Assembly (NCBI GenBank): GCA_963667595.2
Contig: CAXXWD010000010.1
Span: forward strand, 395,396 to 459,395
Source: JAHJQZ01 sp963667595
Lineage (GTDB): Bacteria; Pseudomonadota; Alphaproteobacteria; Rhizobiales; Devosiaceae
Length of the DNA: 64,000 nt
Reading direction: 5' to 3'
Shown here: positions 50,579 through 59,820 of the stretch, in pieces
How positions within the stretch are numbered: position 1 is the stretch's first letter
Layout of the letters: the number at the start of each line of letters is the position of its first letter
Translations under genes and position numbers: made by a program
Notes under the pieces: generated by a model
What the model was told of the DNA's origin: nothing
The model's database searches: none
Seen by the model: the letters and a program-made list of their open reading frames with translations, nothing else

Positions 50579-51472
50579 ATGACCAAGGCCACTGGCCTCA
50601 TGCCCGCCTGCATGACGATCTGGAACGATGACCAGAGCTATGACAAGCCGAAGATGGAGAAATATCTTCGCTGGCTGATCGACAATGGCGCGCAAGGGTT
50701 GTCGATCTGCGGCAGCACCGGCGAAAACATTGCCATGAACATGGACGAACAGAAGGACATCATCGCCCATGTCCTGTCCTTCATCGATGGCGAAGTGCCC
50801 GTTTATTGCGGCACCGGCCTTTATCCGACTCTGCACACGGTCGAACTGTCCAAGTTCGCCGAAGAGCACGGCGCGTCCGGCGTGATGGTGATCCTTCCCT
50901 ACTATCTGAAGCCGCACAAGAAGGCCGTCATGGAACACTATCGGGAGCTGCACCGGAACATCAGCATTCCGATCATGATCTACAACAATCCCTGGTTCAC
51001 CGGCTACGAAATGAGCCCGCTCGAGGTCAAGACGCTGTTCGACGAAGGCGTGGTGAGCGCGATCAAGGCCGCCCATGGCGATGCCAACCGCGTGCACGAG
51101 CTGAAATTCCACTGCGGCGACGATCTGGCCGTCTTCTACGGCCACGACTACGCCGCGATGGAAGGCCTGCTTGCCGGCGCTGATGGCTGGCTGAGCGGTT
51201 TCCCGGCGGTTCTGCCGCGTCCCTGCCGCGACCTGCTGGACGTCTGCGTGGCAAAGGATGTCGACAAGGCGCGGGCCCAGCAGGCCAAGCTCCAGCCCTA
51301 TACCGACTACTTCTTCAACGACAAGGTCGAGGGCGTGCCGCATTGGCAGGAAGTGTGCAAGTACACCCTGACCGCCCAGGGCCTCGATGTCGGTCTGCCG
51401 CGCCGTCCGCTCGGCGCCCTCGACAACGCCAACAAGAAGAAGGTCGAAAAGCTTTTAGCTGACCTCCTGTAG
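50579..51472 (+). CDS. DapA-family lyase/aldolase
   Basis: A protein of 297 residues, class I pyruvate-dependent aldolase barrel. SICGSTGEN (about 43-51) is the carboxylate-binding loop, the Tyr in IMIYNNPW (about 138) and the Schiff-base Lys in SAIKAAHGD (about 163) are in place. The family includes dihydrodipicolinate synthase, N-acetylneuraminate lyase and keto-deoxy-sugar-acid aldolases or dehydratases. Its place after a tricarboxylate-type transporter suggests it acts on the imported carboxylate, such as a keto-deoxy acid. A strong terminator follows. Confidence 0.87.
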   Translation: MTKATGLMPACMTIWNDDQSYDKPKMEKYLRWLIDNGAQGLSICGSTGENIAMNMDEQKDIIAHVLSFIDGEVPVYCGTGLYPTLHTVELSKFAEEHGASGVMVILPYYLKPHKKAVMEHYRELHRNISIPIMIYNNPWFTGYEMSPLEVKTLFDEGVVSAIKAAHGDANRVHELKFHCGDDLAVFYGHDYAAMEGLLAGADGWLSGFPAVLPRPCRDLLDVCVAKDVDKARAQQAKLQPYTDYFFNDKVEGVPHWQEVCKYTLTAQGLDVGLPRRPLGALDNANKKKVEKLLADLL

Positions 51473-51525
51473 GCGAACCGCGTTTCTTTAGCCTGGCGTC
51501 AATCCCCTCCCGTTGGCGCCAAACG

Positions 51526-51569
51526 ATCTCACGCCATCCGAGCGTCCCACCGGATGGCGTGAGATTTTT
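51526..51569 (+). terminator. Strong rho-independent terminator after the DapA-family gene
   Basis: A perfect 15-bp stem, ATCTCACGCCATCCG with CGGATGGCGTGAGAT, a 10-nt loop and a short T run (TTTT). It ends the TTT operon at 54 bases past the stop. Reading from the other side there is no T run. Confidence 0.92.
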
Positions 51570-51671
51570 AGGCAGACGACCTTGCCGCACAGGCTTCACT
51601 TTCGATCTCTTTCCGGGAAGAAACGTGAAGTTTACAAATAACTTGAAATATTCCTATTTATATATTGATTA

Positions 51672-52973
51672 TTAGTTCTTTTTGGTTGCTTGGGAATAAG
51701 GCAAAAGAGCCTGGTCTATGGCCGCAAGACAAAGATCGCGCGGGCCCGACTTGAGCTGTCCGGAGGTAACGTCCGAATAAAGCCGTCCGAGATACTGGCT
51801 GATCAGCGTTTCGGGAATGTCCCGTCCGGCGAGGCGTTCGAACAGATGTGCAACCGCCTGCTCCGCCTCGGAGTCCGGCCAGTAGTAGCGGATGCGATCC
51901 GAGTAGCTGTAATGGCGCTGGAGGCGCTGCTCGTCGGCCGTCCCCGGATAGTGCGATTGCCAGTGTTCCGGATGTGCCAGCATGACCCGTTCCATCGTCG
52001 CCCGAAGGGAGGAACCGTCAACGACGCCGTCCAGCGTCTCGGCGATGGCGTCGAGCCCGTAAAGCGCCTCGCGCAAGGCGAAGGTCAGGCCCGGCCCGAC
52101 CTTGAGAATGGCAAAGCCATCGTCGACCAGCGCCGACAGGGCAGATCCCGGCTGATAGTCCGTCGAATGCGCCTCGAAGATCAGGCCCGACATGTCGGCA
52201 AGCGAGGCGCTCAGCATCGCGGCCCGCTCGGGGCGATAGATTGCGACATTGGCATTGCCGAATTCGACGCCAGGCTGCACCACCACCCCGATCACCCGTT
52301 CGAAGGCAGAACCGATGCCGGCCGCGCCGAAGGCTTGACGATGGATATCGAGCGTTTCGGCGACGGCCTTGGGTTCCGTGAGCTTGATCTGGCCGAGCAC
52401 ATGCGTCGCGCCTCCCGGCGGGGGCACTTCCGTTCCGATGATGTAGACCGGCTGGAAACCGGCGCTTGCGGCCGTTTTCTCGGCCACGGCGCCGAGCCGC
52501 GCGGCCCGGCGCGCCGTCACGTCATCGTCGAGCGCCGCCGGCTCGCCTGCGCAGCCCATCGAGGTATCGAGGTGGATCTTTTCGAATCCGGCCGAAACGA
52601 AACCCGCAATCATCTTTTCGGCGCGGGCGAGCGCGTCTTCCGCCGGCAAGCCCTTCCACGGATTAGGGCCGAGGTGATCGCCGCCGAAAATCAGACGTTG
52701 CAGCGGGAATCCCACCTGACGCGCGATCTTTTCGACAAAGCCGCGGAAATCCGCCGGCGTCATGCCGGTATACCCGCCCTCATGGTTGACCTGATTGCAG
52801 GTCGCCTCGATCAGGACTGGGGCCCTGTCCGCCAACCCCCGTCTCAAAGCCGCCTCGATGACCAGCGGGTGTGCCGAGCATACCGACGTGATGCCGCGTA
52901 ACGTATCGTGCGTACGGGCGCCAAACAAAAGACCGAGCGCCTTCTTTCTGTTGGAACTGGCGATCGGAATCAT
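51672..52973 (-). CDS. GatZ/KbaZ-like tagatose-1,6-bisphosphate aldolase subunit
   Basis: A protein of 433 residues, like E. coli GatZ and KbaZ (420-426). The family features are GITSVCSAHPLVIEAALRRG, LIEATCNQVNHEGGYTGM (about 53-70), IFGGDHLGPNPW (about 94-105) and HLDTSMGCAGEP. GatZ/KbaZ stabilise the catalytic GatY/KbaY aldolase; no GatY/KbaY gene is in the window, so it may work alone or with a distant partner. The start overlaps the SIS gene stop by 4 bases. Last gene of the long operon. Fits conversion of galactosamine/galactitol-type sugars to triose phosphates. Confidence 0.88.
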   Translation of the reverse strand: MIPIASSNRKKALGLLFGARTHDTLRGITSVCSAHPLVIEAALRRGLADRAPVLIEATCNQVNHEGGYTGMTPADFRGFVEKIARQVGFPLQRLIFGGDHLGPNPWKGLPAEDALARAEKMIAGFVSAGFEKIHLDTSMGCAGEPAALDDDVTARRAARLGAVAEKTAASAGFQPVYIIGTEVPPPGGATHVLGQIKLTEPKAVAETLDIHRQAFGAAGIGSAFERVIGVVVQPGVEFGNANVAIYRPERAAMLSASLADMSGLIFEAHSTDYQPGSALSALVDDGFAILKVGPGLTFALREALYGLDAIAETLDGVVDGSSLRATMERVMLAHPEHWQSHYPGTADEQRLQRHYSYSDRIRYYWPDSEAEQAVAHLFERLAGRDIPETLISQYLGRLYSDVTSGQLKSGPRDLCLAAIDQALLPYSQATKKN

Positions 52974-53923
52974 TTGAGGGTCACCACCTTGGTAAGATGG
53001 CGCGGCTTGGTGGTGTCGAGTCCATGCGCCACGGCCATGCGTTCGCCCAGAAGTTGCAGCGCGGGCAGAACCGCGAGCGGACGCAGCGCCGCCGGGCAAT
53101 CGAGCGTAAAGGTCACGTCGCCTGCCCCGCCGAACCCGAGGACATAGGCCCCTTTGTCCCGCAACTCCCCGACAATCGAGGTTTCGTTGGCGACTTCGTC
53201 TTCGCCATGCAGAACGACGGCAGCCGACTGCCCGTCAATCAGGCTGATCGGTCCATGGCGGTATTCGAGCGGATGAAAGCCCTGCGAAAAGACCTGGCTC
53301 ATCTCCATCAGTTTCAGCGTGCCTTCGAGCGCGATGCCGTAAAGCGGCCCGGCGCCAAGATAAACGATGTGCCGCCGCGTCACGAAGGTGCCCGGCAGGA
53401 CCGTATCGGTTTGCTTGAGCAGGTTTTCGGCGTCGTCGATGAAATCCGGAGGAATCGCGATGCCCAGCATCCGCATGCCCAATAAAAGCATCAAACTGGC
53501 GGAAACCGTCATGACGATGTCTTCGCGCTTGTCGGTCGGCGAAACCAGCACCTGGCTTCCCGCTTTTGCGATCGAACTGTCGGGTTCGACCGTGATCGCG
53601 GTTACGAAGGCGCCGGCCTTGCGGCTGATCCTGGCGGCGGCCACCGTCTCGGTGGTTTCGCCGCTGCGCGATAACGCGATCACATGCGCTTTTGTCCAGT
53701 CCGGGCAATAGGCCCCGGGACGGTTGACCCATTCGCCGCCCGGAACCGCGATGGCCTTCTGCCCGGCAAGATTGCTCAAACCCGCCAGGGACAGTGCCAG
53801 ATTGTAGGACGTCCCGCAGCCGACAAAGACCTTGAAGTCCGATTCGTGCACCGGACACGCGCTATCGAGCGCCGTACGCCAGTAGGCGAATTGGTCGAAT
53901 ATGGTGTCTTCCGTGGTACTCAT
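52970..53923 (-). CDS. SIS-domain sugar-phosphate isomerase/deaminase (AgaS/GlmS-C-like)
   Basis: A protein of 317 residues with two SIS domains. The first has FVGCGTSYNLALSLAGL and the sugar-phosphate loop ALSRSGETTET; the second has VYLGAGPLYGIALEGTLKLMEM and the EYRHGP motif. It lacks a glutaminase domain, so it should act as an isomerase or deaminase on an amino-sugar phosphate, not as glutamine-dependent GlmS. Followed by a GatZ/KbaZ gene and preceded by a BadF-type kinase, it fits galactosamine-6-phosphate to tagatose-6-phosphate. Frame starts after AAGGGAG. Confidence 0.88.
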   Translation of the reverse strand: MSTTEDTIFDQFAYWRTALDSACPVHESDFKVFVGCGTSYNLALSLAGLSNLAGQKAIAVPGGEWVNRPGAYCPDWTKAHVIALSRSGETTETVAAARISRKAGAFVTAITVEPDSSIAKAGSQVLVSPTDKREDIVMTVSASLMLLLGMRMLGIAIPPDFIDDAENLLKQTDTVLPGTFVTRRHIVYLGAGPLYGIALEGTLKLMEMSQVFSQGFHPLEYRHGPISLIDGQSAAVVLHGEDEVANETSIVGELRDKGAYVLGFGGAGDVTFTLDCPAALRPLAVLPALQLLGERMAVAHGLDTTKPRHLTKVVTLK

Positions 53924-53965
53924 GAGTGTCTCCCTTGGACAAAAACTGTGGCTCGTTTCCCGGTA

Positions 53966-54919
53966 TCAGGCGGCCCGCACCGACTGCAACCCGGAGGCAA
54001 TCCGGTCGACAAAGGACGGTGAAACCGGCCAGCCGAGTTTGCCGGCCGCCGCCAGAAGCGCACCGCCCACCGGAGGAAGGCGCGGCTGCACCGGCGGATA
54101 GCCGATCCGCGCCGTCACGGCATCGCGAAGGGTGCGGCTCATAAAGGTGCCGCCGGCGTAGCTCCATATCGGACGGGGCGTATCCGGATGCCTGATCGCC
54201 GTGAAATGCCGGACGAGTTCACCGGCCGCCTGCTCGAGCAGGTCGATAGCATCCCTGTCGCCGGCCTCTGCCTGTTCGTCGACCACAATCGACAGCGCCG
54301 CGATCGCAGCGCGCGGATGCGAAAGCGCCGTCACCCAGCTTTCGAGTGCGTTCATGGCATCGTTTCGGTCCAACCCGAGTTTTGCGAGCACCGCATCGGC
54401 AAGACCCGTTTCGGACGAGCGTCCATCAAGGCTCTGGCTGACAAGACCGAGCACGCGTCGACCGATCCAGTAGGCGCTGCCCTCATCGCCGATGACATCG
54501 CCCCAGCCGCCGACGCGAAACGAGTTGCCCATTTCATCGCGTCGCCACGCCATCGACCCCGTGCCCGACAATAAAAGAATACCGGCGCCACCGCCAAAAC
54601 TGCCGATATGCGCCGCATCGACATCGTTGAGAACCACCTGCGCCAACGGGTCGAAAGCATCGGCCACCGCCTGACGCTCGTCGTCGCTGATAAAACGGGA
54701 TTCGCCAAAGGCGGGCAGCCCGGCACCGATCGCCGCAAGGCCCTGCTCGTGCGCAAAGCCGGCGAACCGGGCCTCCAGCTCGGCACGCCAGCCGGGATTG
54801 TCCATCGGATTGACACCTCCGCCCTGTGCCACGCGTAAAATATCGCCGTCACGATTGGCAAGCGCGAGAAGCACCTTCGTACCACCGCCATCGATACCGA
54901 GAATCAGCTCTCGTTTCAT
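53966..54919 (-). CDS. BadF/BadG-type ATPase, probable N-acetylhexosamine kinase
   Basis: A protein of 317 residues of the ASKHA kinase fold. LGIDGGGTKVLLAL (about 7-20) is the phosphate-1 loop, NDVDAAHIG (about 98) and LLSGTGSMAWRR (about 116) match GlcNAc kinase-like members, and GGWGDVIGDEGSAYWIG (about 137-153) is their hallmark. It likely phosphorylates a hexosamine, supplying the SIS protein. The start overlaps the DapA-family gene by 4 bases. Confidence 0.87.
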   Translation of the reverse strand: MKRELILGIDGGGTKVLLALANRDGDILRVAQGGGVNPMDNPGWRAELEARFAGFAHEQGLAAIGAGLPAFGESRFISDDERQAVADAFDPLAQVVLNDVDAAHIGSFGGGAGILLLSGTGSMAWRRDEMGNSFRVGGWGDVIGDEGSAYWIGRRVLGLVSQSLDGRSSETGLADAVLAKLGLDRNDAMNALESWVTALSHPRAAIAALSIVVDEQAEAGDRDAIDLLEQAAGELVRHFTAIRHPDTPRPIWSYAGGTFMSRTLRDAVTARIGYPPVQPRLPPVGGALLAAAGKLGWPVSPSFVDRIASGLQSVRAA

Positions 54920-55857
54920 GTCGGCGTTCCGGCCCCGTCATCGGCCAAAACGCCGATCTGGACCAGCGTTCGCCGGATCGTTGCGATGCTTTCGGGCGAG
55001 GCTTCCAGCACCGGCGGCAAGACCGTCGCCGCATCGGCGAAACCGACCATTTTCATCGCCTGCTTGATGACGCTGTAGAATGGGCTTTCGAGCGCGTAAA
55101 GCGGCGGGATGTGCACCAGTTTTCGCTGCCAGCCAAGAAGAGCCGCGTAATCTCCGGCCCGGAAGGCCTCGTAAACGCCGATGGAGATTTGCGGCGCGAA
55201 ATTGCCCGAAGCCGGCACGCACCCGTCTCCGCCCATGATCAGGGTTTCGAGCATATATTCCTCAAATCCGGCAAAGATCAGGAAATCCGGCCGCGCGGGC
55301 TTGATGAGCTGGATGGCGCGCCGGATGTGGCTGAGGGTATCCACCGTGTCCTTGAGCCCGACGATCGAGGGGCAGTCGCGCGCCAGATGCAGCACCAGTT
55401 CTGGCGACAGATCCTGGCCGGTCACCCCGGGGAAATTGTAGAGCATCATCGGCACCGGCACGGCATCGGCGACATCGCGGAAATAGCCATAGAGGCTTTT
55501 CTCGTCGAGCCGGGCGTAATAGGGATTGATCGCCACAACGCCATCGGCGCCGTGTCGGGCGGCGTGTTGTCCGATCGCGATCGATCCGGCCGTGCCCGGA
55601 ACGGAAATGCCGATCAGAACCGGCACGCGGCCCGCAACATGCCCGATGCAGAACTCGGCCACCTCGAAGCGCTGCTCGACGGGCATATGCGCCGCCTCGC
55701 CGTTGCTGCCGAGGAAAAACAGGCCATGCACGCCTCCCGCGATCATGTTGTCGATGAGCTTAGCCTGCTGGACGCGATCGAAACTGCCATCGGGATGAAA
55801 CAGCGTCGAAACCGGCGGAATGATGCCGTGGAACCTGGTTTTCGTGGACTTGGTCAT
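54916..55857 (-). CDS. DapA-family aldolase, probable 2-keto-3-deoxy-sugar-acid aldolase
   Basis: A protein of 313 residues. FFLGSNGEAAHM (about 47-58), catalytic Tyr in MMLYNFPGVTGQ (about 140) and Schiff-base Lys in IVGLKDTVD (about 168) are all present. Placed between a hexosamine kinase and an FAH-type hydrolase, it may split 2-keto-3-deoxy-L-fuconate or rhamnonate to pyruvate and lactaldehyde. N-acetylneuraminate lyase is an alternative, and would suit the amino-sugar genes. Overlaps its neighbours by 4 bases at each end. Confidence 0.85.
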   Translation of the reverse strand: MTKSTKTRFHGIIPPVSTLFHPDGSFDRVQQAKLIDNMIAGGVHGLFFLGSNGEAAHMPVEQRFEVAEFCIGHVAGRVPVLIGISVPGTAGSIAIGQHAARHGADGVVAINPYYARLDEKSLYGYFRDVADAVPVPMMLYNFPGVTGQDLSPELVLHLARDCPSIVGLKDTVDTLSHIRRAIQLIKPARPDFLIFAGFEEYMLETLIMGGDGCVPASGNFAPQISIGVYEAFRAGDYAALLGWQRKLVHIPPLYALESPFYSVIKQAMKMVGFADAATVLPPVLEASPESIATIRRTLVQIGVLADDGAGTPT

Positions 55858-56750
55858 GATCTGGTTTCTTGGTTGGTTTGCGGGAGCGAAGTTCCACCAT
55901 ACGAAATGTCAGCCGTCCCGACGGCGTTTCTGAGCGTACCCACCCTGTCGATCGTGACGGTGACGACATCGCCGGGTTTCAGAAAGCGCGGCGGCTTCCG
56001 GCTCGAACCGACACCGGCCGGCGTACCGGTCACGATGACGTCGCCGGCCGAGAGCGGCGTAAACCGCGAAACATAGGCGATGATCTCGTCAACCGGAAAC
56101 AGCATGTCCGCCGTGCTGGCATGCTGAACCTCTTCGTCATTGACGTGGCAGGTCACGGCGAGATTGTCCGGCACGCCGATTTCGTCAGCGGTGACGAGAA
56201 ACGGCCCGAACGCGCCCGTGCCGGGAAAATTCTTGCCCGCCGTGAACTGACTCGAATGCTTCTGCCAATCGCGCATGGTGGCGTCGTTATAGCAGCTATA
56301 GCCGCAAACGTGAGCGAGGGAGTCGGTTTTGGAAATGGTGCGCCCCGGTCGGCCGATGATGACCGCCAGTTCCGCCTCGTAATCGAGCCGATCCGATTCC
56401 GGAGACATCCGGATGATCTGGCCGTGACCGATCTGGGTATCGGCGAAGCGCGTGAAAAGAGCCGGAAAGTCCGGGCGTCCGTTCTCGTCGCCATGGGCGC
56501 GGTAATTGAGGCCGACGCAGATGATCTTGCCCGGATCGGGAATGACGGGCATGAAATCGATCCGGTCGCAGTGATAAATAAGCCCGCCCCAGCGCGACGC
56601 CTCCGCCACCTCGGCAAGCCCATCCGCTTCAATGGCGGCGCGAAGGGTCGGGAACCTGTCGCGCAGCGCCTTGTCGGCGGCAAAGACGGTTTCACCGTCG
56701 ACCAGACCGTAAAGCCCCTCGCCGTTTGCCTGAAAGCTGACGAATTTCAT
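55854..56750 (-). CDS. Fumarylacetoacetate hydrolase-family protein (probable 2,4-diketo-3-deoxy-L-fuconate hydrolase)
   Basis: A protein of 298 residues. An N-terminal lid (FVSFQANGEGLYGLV) precedes the FAH core: ICVGLNYRAHGDENG (about 77-91), metal-binding DYEAELAVIIG with the ExE pair, and CYNDATMRDWQ with the metal Asp. The C-terminal VIVTGTPAGVG is also conserved. FAH proteins in sugar-acid clusters cleave diketo-deoxy acids to pyruvate plus lactate. It lies next to a mutarotase and a lactonase, which supports a non-phosphorylative fucose or rhamnose route. Specificity inferred. Confidence 0.85.
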   Translation of the reverse strand: MKFVSFQANGEGLYGLVDGETVFAADKALRDRFPTLRAAIEADGLAEVAEASRWGGLIYHCDRIDFMPVIPDPGKIICVGLNYRAHGDENGRPDFPALFTRFADTQIGHGQIIRMSPESDRLDYEAELAVIIGRPGRTISKTDSLAHVCGYSCYNDATMRDWQKHSSQFTAGKNFPGTGAFGPFLVTADEIGVPDNLAVTCHVNDEEVQHASTADMLFPVDEIIAYVSRFTPLSAGDVIVTGTPAGVGSSRKPPRFLKPGDVVTVTIDRVGTLRNAVGTADISYGGTSLPQTNQETRS

Positions 56751-57071
56751 TTAGTCCTCGTTCGTTCCGGCCGTATCGAGATTGAAAATGGGATCGGCGA
56801 GCCGCCAGGGTTCGGCGAAGCAGTCTTCAAGCGTCGCGTGCCATTGCCGGCCGCGTTCGGCGTCTTCCTCGGTCGCCGGAGCGCTGGGTTCGGGCTTGCG
56901 GTCGACCAGCATGATCAACAAATCGTCGAGCCGGAAGATGTCCAGTCGATCATAGACCTTGCGATTTCCTTCGGCATGGTCGCGGGTCATGCCGTCATGC
57001 ACCTGTTCATATAGGGCGATCTTGTCGCGGTGGAGGCGGGCGACGAAGGTTTGCGTCTGGGGATGGGTCAT
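56751..57071 (-). CDS. RhaM-family sugar mutarotase (L-fucose/L-rhamnose mutarotase-like)
   Basis: A protein of 106 residues, the size of RhaM. It keeps the YEQVHDG segment, where RhaM has Tyr and His in the site, and DIFRLDDLLIMLVDRK, but lacks the Trp-Trp pair near the C-terminus seen in the gene at 20888. Such diverged members occur in L-fucose oxidation clusters. It likely speeds anomer exchange before the dehydrogenase at 61008. Its start overlaps the lactonase stop by 4 bases and its stop abuts the FAH start. Confidence 0.8.
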   Translation of the reverse strand: MTHPQTQTFVARLHRDKIALYEQVHDGMTRDHAEGNRKVYDRLDIFRLDDLLIMLVDRKPEPSAPATEEDAERGRQWHATLEDCFAEPWRLADPIFNLDTAGTNED

Positions 57072-57922
57072 TTCTTCACTTCATCGAGCCGATAGGCGCG
57101 CCGCGCCGTATCGGAAAAAAGGTGTTTCTGGATTGCCGCCGGATAGGCCGCGAAATGATCGCGACAGAACGCCAGCCACGCGCCATAGGTGCCCGCCTGA
57201 GTCAGCACCGGCCAGTCGCTGCCCCACATCAGGCGCTCCATTCCGAACTCGGAAACGAGAACGTCGACATGGGCAGCGACCGCACATCGCGCAGTGTCGG
57301 GGGGAACAAGGGTAAAAAGCCCCGACACCTTGCAATAGGCATTGGGCGCCCTGGCGATGGCGGCTATGGCCTGCGTCCAGCTTCTGGACGGATCCGGCCC
57401 CTCGATTTTCGGCTCGCCGCAGTGATCGACGATCAGGGTCAGGTCGGGAAAGGTCTTGGCCAGTGCGGGCACCGCCGCAAGCGCCTCTCCGCCGACCAGA
57501 CAATCGAGCGCCAGCGCCTTTTCGGACATCCGGGCCAGTCCGGACAAACCGGTTTCGTTCAGGCCGCCGCAGGTATCGACAAGATCGGAAAAACGCGGCC
57601 GGAACCCGACGATCAGCGGAACGGCCTCGTACATGCGATCCACACGGTTTTCGGCCTGAGGCTGGCCAAGGTCCAAAGGTGCAACGATGCCCTTAACGAA
57701 ACCGGACGCTTCGGCATAATCCGCCAGTGTCGACAGCTCCGTTTCACTATCGGCGGCCTGCACCAGAACAGTGCCCGAAACACCGGCGGACGCGAGTTGC
57801 GGCGCGAGGTCATCGGGCCCGAAATCGCGATAAAGCGCGGCGTTTTCCGGTCTCAGCCAGGTGTATTGGCCCGTCGCGAGACGCCAGAAATGCTGATGGC
57901 TGTCGATGATGTCTTCGCTCAT
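57068..57922 (-). CDS. Amidohydrolase-family sugar lactonase (L-fuconolactonase-like)
   Basis: A protein of 284 residues, COG3618-type TIM barrel. Metal and substrate motifs are IDSHQHFWR (about 6-14), VGFRPRF, LIVDHCGEPKI (about 163-173), YCKVSGLFTL and MWGSDWPVL (about 240-248) with the catalytic Asp. Characterised members open L-fucono-1,5- or L-rhamnono-lactones. The FAH, mutarotase and aldo/keto reductase genes in the same operon fit. The start overlaps the DUF2264 stop (ATGA). Confidence 0.88.
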   Translation of the reverse strand: MSEDIIDSHQHFWRLATGQYTWLRPENAALYRDFGPDDLAPQLASAGVSGTVLVQAADSETELSTLADYAEASGFVKGIVAPLDLGQPQAENRVDRMYEAVPLIVGFRPRFSDLVDTCGGLNETGLSGLARMSEKALALDCLVGGEALAAVPALAKTFPDLTLIVDHCGEPKIEGPDPSRSWTQAIAAIARAPNAYCKVSGLFTLVPPDTARCAVAAHVDVLVSEFGMERLMWGSDWPVLTQAGTYGAWLAFCRDHFAAYPAAIQKHLFSDTARRAYRLDEVKK

Positions 57923-59811
57923 GCCGCCGGCCCGTTCACGGCGCGATCCCGTTCCGCCAAAAAGGCCGCGGCGGCGCCCGCCGTCATGCTCCAGCCCTCG
58001 GGCGGTCGGGCGATCCTGCTCAGATGATCGAAAACGCCCCTGCCCGGCGCCTTCGCCTCGGCCAGATCTTTTTCGATGGCAATACGATCCGTCGACGCGC
58101 CAAACCAGCTGGCCAAGACAAACCTGCCGGAAGGGACGTCCAGCCGGATTTGCGGGACGACGGATCGAGGGAAATAAAAATGTGCGCCCGGCGACGCCAC
58201 GATGCGCTGCAACGTGACTTTTGCCGGCGCGTCGAGAACGCGAAGCGCGGTCGTATCTTCATCGCTGGACAAAAGGAGCGCGGTTTTTCTGAGATCGTTG
58301 CGCACGGCGTCGCGCTCCCGCATCCTTATGGAAAACCCGCCTTCGGCCAGATGCAGGGCGTTTTCGGTTTCGATGCGATGGGCCCGGATATGACCGGCCG
58401 GGGTGGGAATGGTGACGGTCTCGATTGTGACGCCGTCGCACGGGCGCCAAAGCGCATATTGCATGCCCTCGGCAATTCCGAAGGTCTCGACATGCTTGCG
58501 CATGGCGAAATGGACGTTGTCCCGGCTGACGGCCAGCATGTTGTCGAACGCGCCCGTGGCGAAATTCCGGCCGTCGCGTTCCACCCCGAAACCATAGCGG
58601 CTGGAATAGGCGAATTTGCCGTATTTTTCCGCCGTATGGAGCATGCGGTCGGCCGCTTCCTGCCCGGCGGTCAGCGCGACCACATCGCCGGCGTGACGCT
58701 GAAGGATCATGCCCGGCACCGGCTGGATGCGATGTTCCGCCTTTGTCGGCGCCCTCCTCGCCGGTTCGGTCCAGAACGGATGATCGGCCGGCAAGGCCAG
58801 CGGCAAGAAGGCCTTGAACGCCCAATAGGGCGACTGGGTCGAGGAATAGAATTCCGCGACAACGGGATTGGCATAGGCGCCACCGATGGACAAAACGCCA
58901 TCGCGATCGAGCATGTCGGTTTCCTGCCACCAGCGCACGTTGCCCAAAAGCAATTCGCGGGTTTCCCCGGGCGTGAAGGGGCTGGCGTCGGCATACCCCG
59001 CCGCGCCCCAGAAGGCGCCATGGGCGAACCGGTAGGTCAGGCTGCGTCCATAGGGAATGGCGGCGCCGTCATCGGCAAACCATTCCCGAAACTGCAAGGC
59101 GAAGCGCCGCGCTCTTTCGCTGAAGCGCGCGGCGCGGGCCGGATCGGTTGCGCCGGCAAACCGCACATAAAGCAGCGCGTAAAACTGCATGGCAAAGCCG
59201 ACATAATGGTCGGCCTGCGGCCGCTTTCCATCCGTGCTCCAGCCGTCCGGACCGATTTCGCAGGACTCGATGAAGTCGAACAATGCCTGCAAATCGTCTT
59301 CGCGCGTTGCAACACCGACCGAGCGCAGCGCCAAATGCGCCAGCACCTGGAAGAACCGCCAGTTGTTCGGCGGCGTCGCCACCGAAACGATCTGTTCGAG
59401 CCAGCGCACCAGATTGGCGCGCGCCGATACGTCGAGCCGTCCCCAGCTCTCGTCCGGGACGAGCAGAAGGGTGAAGCTGATCGCGGCGGATTCGACGATC
59501 CGCTGATCGAAATCGCCGATGTCGCCCCAATATTCGGGATGCGCGGGATCGGTTCCCGAAGCGATGCCGACAAGAACGTCATCCCAGAACGGCACCGAAA
59601 AACCACCCTTAACCAGCGGCGCGAGCCCCCAGAGACTCCGCGCGAAGCCTTCGAGTTCGGCCGCCACCGGTTCGAAATCGCCGGTAAAGGTGCCGAGCCG
59701 CACACGTGCCCGCCCCTTCGAATAGTAAGGCTGGATGGCGCGGTGCAGCGCCAGGGCATAGGCGGCGAAACTGTCCCTGTCGCGAACCGGGCGCTTCAGT
59801 TCCTGGTCCAT
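57919..59811 (-). CDS. DUF2264 protein (GH154-like, possible beta-glucuronidase)
   Basis: A protein of 630 residues, with no signal peptide. The N-terminal half is an alpha-helical toroid with family motifs GFARSLWGLAPLV (about 55-67), NNWRFFQVLAHLALRSVGV (about 148-166) and GRSLTYRFAHGAFWGA (about 252-267). The C-terminal half is beta-rich (about 400-600). From memory DUF2264 corresponds to GH154, whose known members are exo-beta-glucuronidases; I am only moderately sure. With GH88 ten bases upstream it gives two ways to remove uronic acids, saturated and unsaturated. Overlaps the lactonase gene by 4 bases. Confidence 0.8.
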   Translation of the reverse strand: MDQELKRPVRDRDSFAAYALALHRAIQPYYSKGRARVRLGTFTGDFEPVAAELEGFARSLWGLAPLVKGGFSVPFWDDVLVGIASGTDPAHPEYWGDIGDFDQRIVESAAISFTLLLVPDESWGRLDVSARANLVRWLEQIVSVATPPNNWRFFQVLAHLALRSVGVATREDDLQALFDFIESCEIGPDGWSTDGKRPQADHYVGFAMQFYALLYVRFAGATDPARAARFSERARRFALQFREWFADDGAAIPYGRSLTYRFAHGAFWGAAGYADASPFTPGETRELLLGNVRWWQETDMLDRDGVLSIGGAYANPVVAEFYSSTQSPYWAFKAFLPLALPADHPFWTEPARRAPTKAEHRIQPVPGMILQRHAGDVVALTAGQEAADRMLHTAEKYGKFAYSSRYGFGVERDGRNFATGAFDNMLAVSRDNVHFAMRKHVETFGIAEGMQYALWRPCDGVTIETVTIPTPAGHIRAHRIETENALHLAEGGFSIRMRERDAVRNDLRKTALLLSSDEDTTALRVLDAPAKVTLQRIVASPGAHFYFPRSVVPQIRLDVPSGRFVLASWFGASTDRIAIEKDLAEAKAPGRGVFDHLSRIARPPEGWSMTAGAAAAFLAERDRAVNGPAA

Positions 59812-59820
59812 GATCCTCTC

